Of a stretch of 64,000 nucleotides of DNA, positions 47,352 through 55,550 are shown piece by piece. Position numbers and translations under genes: made by a program. The DNA is from Burkholderiales bacterium (GTDB taxonomy: Bacteria > Pseudomonadota > Gammaproteobacteria > Burkholderiales > Burkholderiaceae_C). The stretch spans positions 120,286-184,285 of the forward strand of contig JACRPO010000021.1 in NCBI GenBank assembly GCA_016223165.1. Reading direction: 5' to 3'. Numbering within the stretch: the first letter of the stretch is position 1; each line of letters starts with the position of its first letter. Below the pieces are notes generated by a model. The model had not been told where the DNA came from. It made no database searches and saw only the letters and a list, made by a program, of their open reading frames with translations.

Positions 47352-48704
47352 ATGGACGGCATGTCCTGGAGCCGGCGCCGGGCTCTGCTCGGCGCCCTCG
47401 CGGCGGTGCAGCCCTGGGCGGCGCGCGCCGGCGAGGGGGCTGCGCCAGCCAGCGCAGCGGGCGCGGCGGGCGAGGCGGGCGCGGCGGGCCGCAGTGAAAC
47501 CGGCGCAAGCGGCGCAAAAGGCGCAAGCGGCACGACCGCCGGGAACGGTGCGAACGGCGAAACCGGCGCGACGCGCGCGCCCGGCGCGCCCGGCGCCCCC
47601 GTGCGTGTGGCCGCCGCATGGCGCGTGGCCTCACCGGCCGAGGGCATGTCGCCCGACCGCGTCGGCGTGCTCGAGATTCACTGGGCGGCGGCGCGCATCC
47701 GCGTCGCTGCGGAGAACCCGGTGGCCGGCCGCGCGCACGGCCTGCTCGCGCTGGCCGATGGCGGCTTCCTCGCCGTGGCCAACCGGCCCGGCCGTTGGCT
47801 GCTGCGTTGTGATGCGCGCGGCCAGGTGCAGCAGCGTCTTGCGATCGACTCCGAGCGGCCGTTGCGCACCTTCAACGGCCACGTCGAGACAAGCGCTGCG
47901 GGTGGCGCAGGCGGCACAGGCGACTGGCTCTACACGACCGAGACCGACCCCGAGACCGGCGCGGGCTGGATCAGCGTGCGCGACGCACGCACGCTCTCAC
48001 GCGTGGCGCAGTTCGTGGCCGGCGGCCGCGACCCGCACCAGTTGCTGCGCGCGCGCGACGGCTCGCTGCTCGTGGCCATCGGCGGCATCGTGCGCGACCG
48101 CGAGGGTCACAAGATCGAGGCCGGGCGCATGGCGCCTTCACTGGCTCGCCTCGCGCCCGCGCAGGGCATCGTGCTCGGGCAATGGCAGCTCGACGACCCG
48201 CGCCTGAGCATCCGGCACCTCGCCTGGGCGCGCGCGGGCGCCAGGCCCGCGGGCGACGAGGTGAGCGGCGACCTGAGCGACGACATCGGCGACGCACCGC
48301 TGCTCGGCCTGGCCCTGCAGGCCGAGCACGAGCAGGAGGACCGCCGCCGCAACGCGCCGGCGCTGGCGGTGTGGGACGGCGAGTCGCTGCACATCGCGAC
48401 CGCCGATGCCGGCGCGGCGGGCTACGCCGGCGATATCGCCGCCGGCCCGGGCGGCGGCTTCGTCATCAGCGCGCAGAAAGCGCGGCGCGGCCTGTGGTGG
48501 CACCCGTCGCGGCCCGAGCGGCTCACGCCGGTGGCCGAGCTCACCGAGCCTTGTGCGCTTGCCACGGTCGACGGCGGCGCCGGCGTGCTCATCAGCGCCG
48601 GCCGCGGCGCCGCACGCTGGCATGCGCGCGAAGCGCCGGCGATGCTGCCCTGGCCGGTGGCGTTGGCGCCCGACAACCACTGGGTGGTGCTGCGCCGCGC
48701 GTGA
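47352..48704 (+). CDS. DUF1513 periplasmic protein with collagen-like insert
   Basis: 450 residues. The N-terminus W-S-R-R-R-A-L-L-G-A is a Tat-type signal. Between it and the DUF1513 domain is a stretch (about 30-85) rich in Gly-x-y triplets such as G-A-S-G-A-K-G-A-S-G and P-G-A-P-G-A-P, i.e. collagen-like low complexity. The DUF1513 domain then runs to the end, beta-propeller-like, with D-P-H-Q-L-L and G-G-F-V-I-S-A-Q-K blocks. DUF1513 genes usually travel with imelysin-type iron proteins; here it is 9 bp behind a siderophore receptor, consistent with iron uptake. The stop is inside a 23-bp tandem repeat. Confidence 0.82.
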   Translation: MDGMSWSRRRALLGALAAVQPWAARAGEGAAPASAAGAAGEAGAAGRSETGASGAKGASGTTAGNGANGETGATRAPGAPGAPVRVAAAWRVASPAEGMSPDRVGVLEIHWAAARIRVAAENPVAGRAHGLLALADGGFLAVANRPGRWLLRCDARGQVQQRLAIDSERPLRTFNGHVETSAAGGAGGTGDWLYTTETDPETGAGWISVRDARTLSRVAQFVAGGRDPHQLLRARDGSLLVAIGGIVRDREGHKIEAGRMAPSLARLAPAQGIVLGQWQLDDPRLSIRHLAWARAGARPAGDEVSGDLSDDIGDAPLLGLALQAEHEQEDRRRNAPALAVWDGESLHIATADAGAAGYAGDIAAGPGGGFVISAQKARRGLWWHPSRPERLTPVAELTEPCALATVDGGAGVLISAGRGAARWHAREAPAMLPWPVALAPDNHWVVLRRA

Positions 48705-48811
48705 GGGAGCGCAGCGCTTCGCGTGAGGGCAGCGCAGCACGCCGCGTGGGGGCAGCGCGGCACTCCGCGCGGCGGCAGCGCCGCGCCCCGCGTGAAGGCA
48801 GCCGCCGCGCT
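48698..48811. repeat. 22-23 bp tandem repeat filling a convergent gap
   Basis: Five units (one of 22 bp, four of 23 bp) of the pattern CGCG-T-G-purine-rich-GCAGCGC run without interruption from the last codons and TGA of the DUF1513 gene to the stop codon of the convergent esterase gene, about 114 bp. The units differ at up to about eight positions. No stem, spacer or open frame of interest is present. Confidence 0.88.
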
Positions 48812-50102
48812 ATCTCACGCTGGCGCTGAAGAACTCCCAGATCACGTCGTTGGCCGACAGCGCCTGCGATGCAGCTTCCTTGCCGCGGCGCACGCTCTGC
48901 GCGCCCGGCCAGGAGTGCCCGCCGTCGTCGGTGACGCACAGCTGCACGGTGGCGTCGCCGGCGCAACCCGCATGGCGCTCGCATAGCGCGCCGGGGCGCT
49001 CCAGCGTGCGCTGCGGCGGGGCGGTGCAGCGATTGCGCGCCACCCAGCGCGCCACCGTCTCAGGCACCGAGACGAAGTCCATCACCTTCGTGCGATCGCG
49101 GAAGGCGTCGGGCCCGGCGCCGCCCGCGAAGAGCACATGCGTGTCGTCGCGCGCGTGCAGGTGCAGCACCGGCACGGGCCGCGCCGGTGCGCACGAGGCT
49201 GTGGCATCGGTGCCGGCGACCGAGGCGACGGCGGCGAAGAGGTCGGCCGCGTCGCAGGCCAGGCGGTGGCTCATCATGCCGCCGTTGGACATGCCGGTGG
49301 CGAAGATGCGCCGCGCATCGATGGCGACGCGCTGCTTCACCTGTTCGACGACGGCACGGATGAAGCCGACATCGTCGACACGCCGGTCGCGCGCGTCGCC
49401 GCAGCAGCCGCCGGCATTCCAGGTCGCGAAGCGCCCGCCGGGCAAGCGGCTGTAGCCGTTCGGGAAGACGGCGACGAAGCCCGCCTGCTCGGCCTTGCGT
49501 CGCAGGCCGTAGCGCGCATCGTCGGCCATGAACTCGGCGTGGCCGCCGCCGCCGTGCAGGGCCAGCACCAGCGGGGCTGGCCGCGCCGGGGCCAACCCCG
49601 CCGGCACATGCACGAGGAACTTGCGCGCCTGGCCCTGATGCGTCAGGTGCAGCGTGTGGGTGCCGGGGCCGAGGGGGGCGGCGGCACTCGGCGGCGTTGG
49701 TGCGCCGGCCGCGGCGGGCGCGGTGGTGGGCGCGGACTGCGCCGCTGCCGGCGAACAGAGCAGGGCCGATGCCGCGAGCAGGGTTGCAGGCAGGCGGGCA
49801 AGCAGGGTCGCGACCGGGGAGGCGGACAGAGCCGCGAATGGGGCGGCGAGCGGGGAGGCGAACGAGGAGGCGAGCGGGGAGGCGAACGGGGCGGCGAGCG
49901 GGGAGGTGAGCGGGGAGGTGAGCGGGGAGGTGAGCGCGGAGGTGAGCGGCGAGGCGAGCGGGGTGGCGAATGGAACCGCGACCAGGGCCGCGAACCGGGC
50001 CGGCAGCAGGTCGGCCAACAGTCCCCTCGAGCCGCCGCCGGCGCGCCGCCGCCACCGCGCCGGTATCGCCCCGGGCGCGTCGTCCTCAAGCCAGCAGGCC
50101 AT
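48810..50102 (-). CDS. PHB-depolymerase/feruloyl-esterase-like (LpqC) hydrolase with repeat-expanded N-terminus
   Basis: 430 residues. The catalytic part (about 145-430) is an alpha/beta hydrolase of the esterase_PHB type: P-L-V-L-A-L-H-G-G-G-G-H near the oxyanion hole, G-M-S-N-G-G-M-M-S nucleophile elbow, R-D-D-T-H, and a late C-V-T-D-D-G-G-H-S-W-P with the catalytic histidine. Secreted members cleave polyhydroxyalkanoate or plant-ester bonds. The first 120 residues contain S-P-L-T / S-P-L-A-like quartets from a 12-bp repeat, then a hydrophobic A-T-L-L-A-A-S-A-L-L-C-S-P-A-A-A signal. The ATG at 50102 overlaps the ChaC gene by 17 bp. A TTG inside the N-terminus is a possible true start. Confidence 0.8.
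   Translation of the reverse strand: MACWLEDDAPGAIPARWRRRAGGGSRGLLADLLPARFAALVAVPFATPLASPLTSALTSPLTSPLTSPLAAPFASPLASSFASPLAAPFAALSASPVATLLARLPATLLAASALLCSPAAAQSAPTTAPAAAGAPTPPSAAAPLGPGTHTLHLTHQGQARKFLVHVPAGLAPARPAPLVLALHGGGGHAEFMADDARYGLRRKAEQAGFVAVFPNGYSRLPGGRFATWNAGGCCGDARDRRVDDVGFIRAVVEQVKQRVAIDARRIFATGMSNGGMMSHRLACDAADLFAAVASVAGTDATASCAPARPVPVLHLHARDDTHVLFAGGAGPDAFRDRTKVMDFVSVPETVARWVARNRCTAPPQRTLERPGALCERHAGCAGDATVQLCVTDDGGHSWPGAQSVRRGKEAASQALSANDVIWEFFSASVR
49834..49965. repeat. 12-bp in-frame tandem repeat in esterase N-terminus
   Basis: Eleven 12-bp units near GCGAGCGGGGAG (plus-strand view) encode a run of Ser/Ala-Pro-Leu/Phe-Thr/Ala quartets ahead of the signal-peptide-like region. 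Units differ by zero to three bases and the frame is kept. Confidence 0.9.
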
Positions 50103-50706
50103 GCCCGCGCGCCAGGGACATCAGCCGCTCCACCTCGCGGTCATGCACGCCGCGCTCGCGCAGGGCGAGCGCGGTTTCAGCCAGGTACTCGAGCGTCGTG
50201 CCGTAGCGGCCGCGCGCCCGGCGCAGGATGCGCAGCATCTCCGCATCGGCCAGCCGCGGCAGGCAGGCCGGGCTGTGCCGAGCAAGCGTGAACGCGAGCG
50301 CCAGCACCGGCCCGGCCTCGGTGCGGCAGGGCACGAGGCGTGCGTCGTAGACCCCGGTGGGCATCTCGCGTGCCCACAGGCGCTCCAGCTCGGCCTCGGC
50401 GCGTGCCGGATGCAGCCGATAGACCGCGCCGCGGCAGGCGCCGCCGGGCAACAGCGCGAAGACGAGCCCGGGCTCCTCGGGCGTGCCGCGATTGACACGC
50501 GAGCGCATGCGCAGCGCCCGGTGCCAGCCGCGAAGCAGCGCCGGCCGGTGCTCCACGGCCTCGAACTCGGGGCGCCACAGCAGCGACGCGTAGCCGAACA
50601 CCCACCATTGCGGCTCGCCCTGCCAGCGCCGGCGCAACAGCGCCAGCTGCTCGGCCGGGTCACGCGCGATGAGCTCGGGGGGCAGGCCGGCGGTCATGGC
50701 CGGCAT
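50086..50706 (-). CDS. ChaC-like gamma-glutamylcyclotransferase
   Basis: 206 residues of the AIG2/GGCT fold, ChaC branch. It has W-W-V-F-G-Y-A-S-L-L-W-R-P (the G-Y-G-S-L-like substrate loop), R-G-W-H-R-A-L-R-M-R-S, and a glutamate-containing block with W-A-R-E-M-P-T-G-V-Y. ChaC enzymes cleave glutathione to 5-oxoproline and cysteinylglycine. Several ATGs (50730, 50706, 50697) could be the start; no clear ribosome site decides. The esterase gene downstream overlaps its end by 17 bp and may be translationally coupled. Confidence 0.85.
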   Translation of the reverse strand: MPAMTAGLPPELIARDPAEQLALLRRRWQGEPQWWVFGYASLLWRPEFEAVEHRPALLRGWHRALRMRSRVNRGTPEEPGLVFALLPGGACRGAVYRLHPARAEAELERLWAREMPTGVYDARLVPCRTEAGPVLALAFTLARHSPACLPRLADAEMLRILRRARGRYGTTLEYLAETALALRERGVHDREVERLMSLARGHGLLA

Positions 50707-50800
50707 TGTCGCCAACCCGCCGTCGGCCATCGACGAAGGCACCAGGCCGTGGCCGCATTGCGGACGGTCGCCAACGCGCCGTCGGCCGTCGGCGGGACCT

Positions 50801-52774
50801 TCAGGCCGCGACTGCCATGGCGACCTGGTTGCGGCCGCCGCGCTTGGCGGCGTAGCAGGCCGCGTCGGCGGCGCGCAGCACGTCGGCGGCACTGGCGTGC
50901 ACGCCGGTCACCGCCACCAGGCCGATGCTGGCGCCGACGCTGAAGACATGCCCTTCCCAGCGCAGCCGATAGGCCTGGACGGCCGCGCGCAGCACCTCGG
51001 CCCGGCTGTGGGCCAGCGCCACGGGGCACTGTGGCAGCAACACCGCGAACTCGTCGCCGCCCAGGCGCGCCACGGTATCCGACTTGCGCAGGTGCGCGGT
51101 CAGTTCGCGCGCGATGTCGCGCAGCAGCGTGTCGCCCGCCGCATGCCCGCCGGTGTCGTTGACCTGCTTGAAGCGATCGAGGTCGATGAACAAGGCGCAG
51201 AAGGGCTCCTCGGCCGCACGCGCCGTGCTCTCTTCGAGCAGGGTCTCGAAGGCGGCGCGGTTCAGCAGCCCCGTGAGCAGGTCGTGGTTGGCGGCCCAGT
51301 TCAGCCGGTCGCGTTGCTTGCGCTCGGCCGTGACGTCGACGATGGCCCAGATCGTGCCCTGCGCGCGGTCGCCCGGCACGACCGCGCGGCCGCGCATGCG
51401 TGCCCAGAAGAGCTCGCCGCCGGCGCGCTTGAGTTCGACCTCGCCGTCGAAGACGCCGTGCGCCAGGAAGGCAGGATTCGCGCGCGCCGAGAAGGCCTCG
51501 TAGGCGGCCTCGCAGGGATGGATCAGCCGCGTCGGCCGGCCCACGATCTGCTCGCGCGCGAGGCCGATGGTCCGGCAGAACTGGCGGCTCACGAGCTCGA
51601 AGCGTCCTTCGCGCGTGAGCACGATGCCGACTTCGGCGTTGTCCAGCACGGCCTGCAGCTGCGTCAGCAGGGCGGTCACCTGCGCCTGCTGGCCTTCGCG
51701 TGCACGCAGGAGGAGCTGGAACGCCTTCGACATGGCGCCGATCTCGCCGGTCTGGTCGGGCCAGGCATCGCCCGATGCCTCGCCGGCCGCGAACATGCGC
51801 TCGGCCCGGTCGCGGAGCTGGCCGATGGGTCGGCTGATGGCCCACGCCAGCAAGCCTGCGAACAGCGAAGACACGACGGACGCCACGACGGCCGAGAGCA
51901 CGGCGGCGTGGCGCGCGGCCGCCATCGGCGCCAGCGCGTTCTCGCGCGGCGTCAGGCGCACGAGCACCCATTCGGACAGCGCGATCCCGGCCATCGACAC
52001 CAGGTGTTCTTGCGACAGCTCGGCGCTCGCCCGTGTGTCGATCGGGCTGCCGGTGTCGTGCCAGCGGCGGAAGACGGCTTCGAGCCCCGGCTCGTCGCCG
52101 GCATGGCCGAGGATGCGAGTGGGGTCGGGGTGCGCGAGCAGCGTGCCCTTGCGATCCATGACGACTTCGCGCGAACCGGCTTCGTGCCGGGTAGCGGGGT
52201 CGGTGAAGAGGCCGTTCGACTGCAGGCGCAATGAACCGGCGATGACGCCGACGGTTCGCCCGCCGGCCAGCACGGGCACCGCGACGATCACCACAGGCGC
52301 ACCGGTGATGAGGCCACGCAGGGGTTCGGAGACGACGGGCTGATCGCCTTGCATGGCACGCCGGAAGTACTCGCGGTCGCCGATGTTGGGCATCTCGGCG
52401 GTGAGCCGGCCATGCGCCACGCGCGCCAGCATCGTGCCGTCGGGCGCCACCGCGATCACGCTGTCGAACATCGCTCCGAGCCCGGGCTTGTCGAGCAGGA
52501 AGTTGCCGATCGCTGCGCGGTCCTGCAGCATCCCCGCCGGCACGTGCGCCGCCACCACGGCCAACGCAGTCTTCAGCAACTCGAGCTTGCTCGACAGCAA
52601 TGAAGCGGTGCGCTCGCCTTCGCTGCGGTCGTTGTCAAGAAGCTGGCGCTGAAGTTCCTCCTGCGTGGCGTGCAGCACGGCCGTGCCGGCGCCCAGGGCC
52701 GCGCCGAGTCCGGTGAGCACGCAGACGGCGACGATGCGAACCTTGATCGATTCGAGGATCCGGGGCAGGTGCAC
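50801..52774 (-). CDS. membrane diguanylate cyclase (dCache-HAMP-PAS-GGDEF)
   Basis: 657 residues: N-terminal membrane helix (I-V-A-V-C-V-L-T-G-L-G-A-A-L-G-A), a periplasmic double-Cache region to about 280, a second helix (V-L-S-A-V-V-A-S-V-V-S-S-L-F-A), HAMP, PAS (about 375-490), and GGDEF. The active-site G572-G-D-E-F576 is intact and R563-K-S-D566, five residues upstream, is the product-inhibition I-site. It makes cyclic di-GMP from two GTP in response to an extracellular ligand. The start is a GTG at 52774, as no ATG is near the first helix. It is divergent from edd. Confidence 0.9.
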   Translation of the reverse strand: MHLPRILESIKVRIVAVCVLTGLGAALGAGTAVLHATQEELQRQLLDNDRSEGERTASLLSSKLELLKTALAVVAAHVPAGMLQDRAAIGNFLLDKPGLGAMFDSVIAVAPDGTMLARVAHGRLTAEMPNIGDREYFRRAMQGDQPVVSEPLRGLITGAPVVIVAVPVLAGGRTVGVIAGSLRLQSNGLFTDPATRHEAGSREVVMDRKGTLLAHPDPTRILGHAGDEPGLEAVFRRWHDTGSPIDTRASAELSQEHLVSMAGIALSEWVLVRLTPRENALAPMAAARHAAVLSAVVASVVSSLFAGLLAWAISRPIGQLRDRAERMFAAGEASGDAWPDQTGEIGAMSKAFQLLLRAREGQQAQVTALLTQLQAVLDNAEVGIVLTREGRFELVSRQFCRTIGLAREQIVGRPTRLIHPCEAAYEAFSARANPAFLAHGVFDGEVELKRAGGELFWARMRGRAVVPGDRAQGTIWAIVDVTAERKQRDRLNWAANHDLLTGLLNRAAFETLLEESTARAAEEPFCALFIDLDRFKQVNDTGGHAAGDTLLRDIARELTAHLRKSDTVARLGGDEFAVLLPQCPVALAHSRAEVLRAAVQAYRLRWEGHVFSVGASIGLVAVTGVHASAADVLRAADAACYAAKRGGRNQVAMAVAA

Positions 52775-52923
52775 GGCAGGTGCGAAGGGTCCAGCTTGCG
52801 CAATCGTCGCGCAGGGCGGACCGTGGCCATCGAGCGAAGTGCGCGGTCGGGCACCGGCTGTTCGGGGCGGGGCCTCCGTTCGGGCGTTCGTTCGAGCAAG
52901 TGCAAGCCCGCTCGAGTTGATCG

Positions 52924-52938
52924 TGTAACTGGATTACG
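52924..52938. promoter_or_regulatory. HexR-like operator upstream of edd
   Basis: TGTAACTGGATTACG matches at 12 of 15 positions the HexR consensus TGTAATTAAATTACA known for proteobacterial edd/eda control. It is 55 bp upstream of the edd start, in an AT-rich patch with a second GTTACA at 52956-52961. HexR is a sugar-phosphate-sensing repressor; its gene is not in the window. Confidence 0.5.
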
Positions 52939-52992
52939 CCACAATTGGCATCAAGGTTACATTCACGGCAGGCTCCACGACGCCTGGACGAC

Positions 52993-54834
52993 ATGCCAGT
53001 TGCCCCGCACGCCACCCTGGTCGCCCTCACCGAACGCATCCGCAGGCGCAGCGCCGCCACGCGCGGCGCCTACCTGTCGCGCATTCACCGCCTGCTGGCC
53101 CGCCCGCGCGGCAGCGACCGGCTCGGCTGCTCGAACGTCGCGCACGCCTTCGCCGCGCTGCCGGCGAACGACAAGCTGCGCGTCGTCGCCGAACGCGCGC
53201 CGCACATCGGTGTCGTCACGGCCTACAACGACATGCTCTCGGCGCACCAGCCCTACGAGGGCTACCCGGCGCTCATACGCGAGGAGGCGCGCCGCCTCGG
53301 CGCCACTGTGCAGGTGGCCGGTGGCGTGCCGGCGATGTGCGACGGCGTCACGCAGGGCCAGCCGGGCATGGAGCTGAGCCTCTTCTCGCGCGACGCCATC
53401 GCCATGGGCACGGCCATCGCGCTCTCGCACGATGTCTTCGACGCCGTGCTGCTGCTGGGCATCTGCGACAAGATCGTGCCCGGGTTGCTGATCGGCGCTC
53501 TGCACTTCGGCCACCTGCCCTGCGTCTTCGTGCCCGCGGGGCCGATGGGCACGGGCCTCGCCAACGCCGACAAGGCCAAGGTGCGCGAGCGTCACGCCGC
53601 GGGCGAGGTCGGGCGCGAGGCGCTGCTCGCCGCCGAGAGCGCGGCCTATCACGGCGCCGGCACCTGCACCTTCTACGGCACCGCCAACAGCAACCAGATG
53701 CTGCTGGAGGCGATGGGCCTGCACGTGCCGGGCGCCGCCTTCGCGCACCCGCACACCGCGCTGCGCGAGGCGCTCACGCGCGAGGCGGTGGCCACCGTGC
53801 TGCGCGGCGCGGCGCGCGGACCGCAGTTCCGCCCCATCGGTCAACTCGTCGACGAGCGCGTCATCGTCAACGCCATGGTCGCGCTGCTCGCCACTGGCGG
53901 CAGCACCAACCACCTCATCCACTGGGTGGCGGTGGCGCACGCCGCCGGCATCGTCATCGACTGGAGCGACTTCGCCGAGCTCTCGGCGGTGGTGCCGCTG
54001 CTGGCGCGCGTGTACCCGAACGGCGAGGCCGACGTGAACCAGTTCCAGGCGTCGGGCGGGCCCGGGTACGTGATAGGCGAGCTGCTCGCCGCCGGCCTCA
54101 TGCACGCCGACGTCGCCACCGTCGCCGAGGGCGGCCTCGCGGCCTACGGGCGCGTGCCGGCGCTGGACGCCACCGCTGCGCCGGCGCGGCTGAGTTGGGA
54201 CGCGCCCGATGCCGCCGCCGCCGACGAGACCGTCGTGCGCCCGGCCGCGCGGCCGTTCTCGGCCACGGGCGGGTTGAAGCTGCTCACCGGCAACCTCGGC
54301 CGCGCCGTCATCAAGACCTCGGCCGTGCCGCCGAGCCGCCATGTCGTCGAGGCGCCGGCGCGCGTCTTCACGAGCCAGGAGGCGATGCTCGCGGCCTTCA
54401 AGGCCGGCGAGCTCGAGCGCGATGTGATCGTCGTCGTGCGCTTCCAGGGCCCACGCGCCAACGGCATGCCCGAACTGCACAAGCTCACGCCGGCGCTGGC
54501 CGTGCTGCAGGGGCGCGGCTTCAAGGTGGCGCTCGTCACCGACGGGCGCATGAGCGGCGCCAGCGGCAAGGTGCCGGCGGCCATCCACGTCAGCCCCGAG
54601 GCGCTGGCCGGTGGGCCGCTCGCGAAGCTGCGCGACGGCGATCTGGTGCGCCTCGACGCCGACGCGGGCACGCTCGCGGCGCGGGTGGACGAGGCCACCT
54701 GGGCGGCGCGCGAGAATGCCGAGCGCCCGCGCGAGGAGGCCGAAGCGCACGAGCACGGTCTCGGGCGCGAACTCTTCGCCGGCTTCCGGCGCCATGTCGG
54801 CAGCGCCGAGCAAGGCGCCATCAGTTGGTTGTGA
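52993..54834 (+). CDS. edd: phosphogluconate dehydratase
   Basis: 613 residues. First enzyme of the Entner-Doudoroff branch, dehydrating 6-phosphogluconate to KDPG. It shows the IlvD/EDD signatures: V-T-A-Y-N-D-M-L-S-A-H-Q-P-Y, M-C-D-G-V-T-Q-G-Q-P-G-M-E, G-I-C-D-K-I-V-P-G, G-A-G-T-C-T-F-Y-G-T-A-N-S-N-Q, and a C-terminal T-D-G-R-M-S-G-A-S-G-K. The Fe-S cluster cysteines (C-D, C-D-K, C-T) are present. The ATG at 52993 is chosen over an upstream TTG. The eda gene follows after 33 bp, separated by a 14-bp tandem repeat that begins in the last codons of edd. Confidence 0.97.
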   Translation: MPVAPHATLVALTERIRRRSAATRGAYLSRIHRLLARPRGSDRLGCSNVAHAFAALPANDKLRVVAERAPHIGVVTAYNDMLSAHQPYEGYPALIREEARRLGATVQVAGGVPAMCDGVTQGQPGMELSLFSRDAIAMGTAIALSHDVFDAVLLLGICDKIVPGLLIGALHFGHLPCVFVPAGPMGTGLANADKAKVRERHAAGEVGREALLAAESAAYHGAGTCTFYGTANSNQMLLEAMGLHVPGAAFAHPHTALREALTREAVATVLRGAARGPQFRPIGQLVDERVIVNAMVALLATGGSTNHLIHWVAVAHAAGIVIDWSDFAELSAVVPLLARVYPNGEADVNQFQASGGPGYVIGELLAAGLMHADVATVAEGGLAAYGRVPALDATAAPARLSWDAPDAAAADETVVRPAARPFSATGGLKLLTGNLGRAVIKTSAVPPSRHVVEAPARVFTSQEAMLAAFKAGELERDVIVVVRFQGPRANGMPELHKLTPALAVLQGRGFKVALVTDGRMSGASGKVPAAIHVSPEALAGGPLAKLRDGDLVRLDADAGTLAARVDEATWAARENAERPREEAEAHEHGLGRELFAGFRRHVGSAEQGAISWL

Positions 54835-54861
54835 TCAGTTGCTTGTGATCAGTTGCTTGTG
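54820..54861. repeat. 14-bp tandem repeat across the edd stop
   Basis: Three consecutive 14-bp units ATCAGTTGGTTGTG / ATCAGTTGCTTGTG cover the last codons and stop of edd and the gap to eda. The first unit encodes the Edd C-terminus (I-S-W-L-stop) and the other two repeat it beyond the stop. Confidence 0.9.
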
Positions 54862-54867
54862 AATCCG

Positions 54868-55515
54868 ATGACCCACCCCGCACAGAACGCCCCGCTGATC
54901 CCCGCCGACCTGGCGCGCCACGGCCCGGTGATCCCGGTCATCGTCGTCGAGCGCATCGAGCAGGCCGTGCCGCTGGCGCAGGCGCTCGTCGCCGGCGGCG
55001 TCAGGGTGCTCGAGGTGACGCTGCGCACGCCGGTGGCGCTGGCGGCCATCGAGGCGATGGCGCGCGCCGTGCCCGAAGCCATCGTCGGCGCCGGCACGCT
55101 GCGCAGCGCCGCCGACGTGCGCGCGGCCGTGAACGCCGGCGCGCGCTTCGGCGTCAGCCCCGGCTACACGCGCGAGATCGGCAGCGCCTGCCGCGAGGCG
55201 GGCCTGCCGCTGCTGCCCGGCGTGGCCACGGCCGGCGAGGTGATGGCGGCGAGCGCCGACGGGCACGGTTTCCTGAAGTTCTTTCCGGCCTCGGCCGCCG
55301 GCGGCCTGCCGATGCTGAAGGCGCTCGCCGGACCTTTCCCCGACATCGCCTTCTGCCCCACCGGCGGCATCAGCGCCGAGACGGCGCCGCAGTACCTGGC
55401 GCTGCCCAACGTGCGCGTGGTCGGCGGTTCGTGGCTGACGCCGGCCGATGCGCTGCGCGCCGGCGACTGGGCGCGCATCACGGCGCTCGCGCGCGCGGCG
55501 CAGGCCCTGCGCTGA
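54868..55515 (+). CDS. eda: KDPG/KHG aldolase
   Basis: 215 residues, a typical KDPG aldolase. It cleaves 2-keto-3-deoxy-6-phosphogluconate to pyruvate and glyceraldehyde-3-phosphate. The conserved blocks are V-I-P-V-I-V-V-E (N-terminal strand), L-E-V-T-L-R-T with the catalytic glutamate and arginine/threonine, V-G-A-G-T-L, F-L-K-F-F-P-A with the Schiff-base lysine, and C-P-T-G-G-I-S for phosphate. The ATG at 54868 is used; in-frame GTG and TTG codons just upstream are in the repeat. It is co-transcribed with edd. Confidence 0.97.
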   Translation: MTHPAQNAPLIPADLARHGPVIPVIVVERIEQAVPLAQALVAGGVRVLEVTLRTPVALAAIEAMARAVPEAIVGAGTLRSAADVRAAVNAGARFGVSPGYTREIGSACREAGLPLLPGVATAGEVMAASADGHGFLKFFPASAAGGLPMLKALAGPFPDIAFCPTGGISAETAPQYLALPNVRVVGGSWLTPADALRAGDWARITALARAAQALR

Positions 55516-55550
55516 AGCGAACGACGGCCCGCGGCGCGGGCCGTGCAGCG

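Noticed and set aside
52945..52992. TTG start adding 16 residues to Edd
   Set aside because: The extension overlaps the sequence near the HexR-like site and has no resemblance to Edd N-termini; the ATG at 52993 is sufficient.
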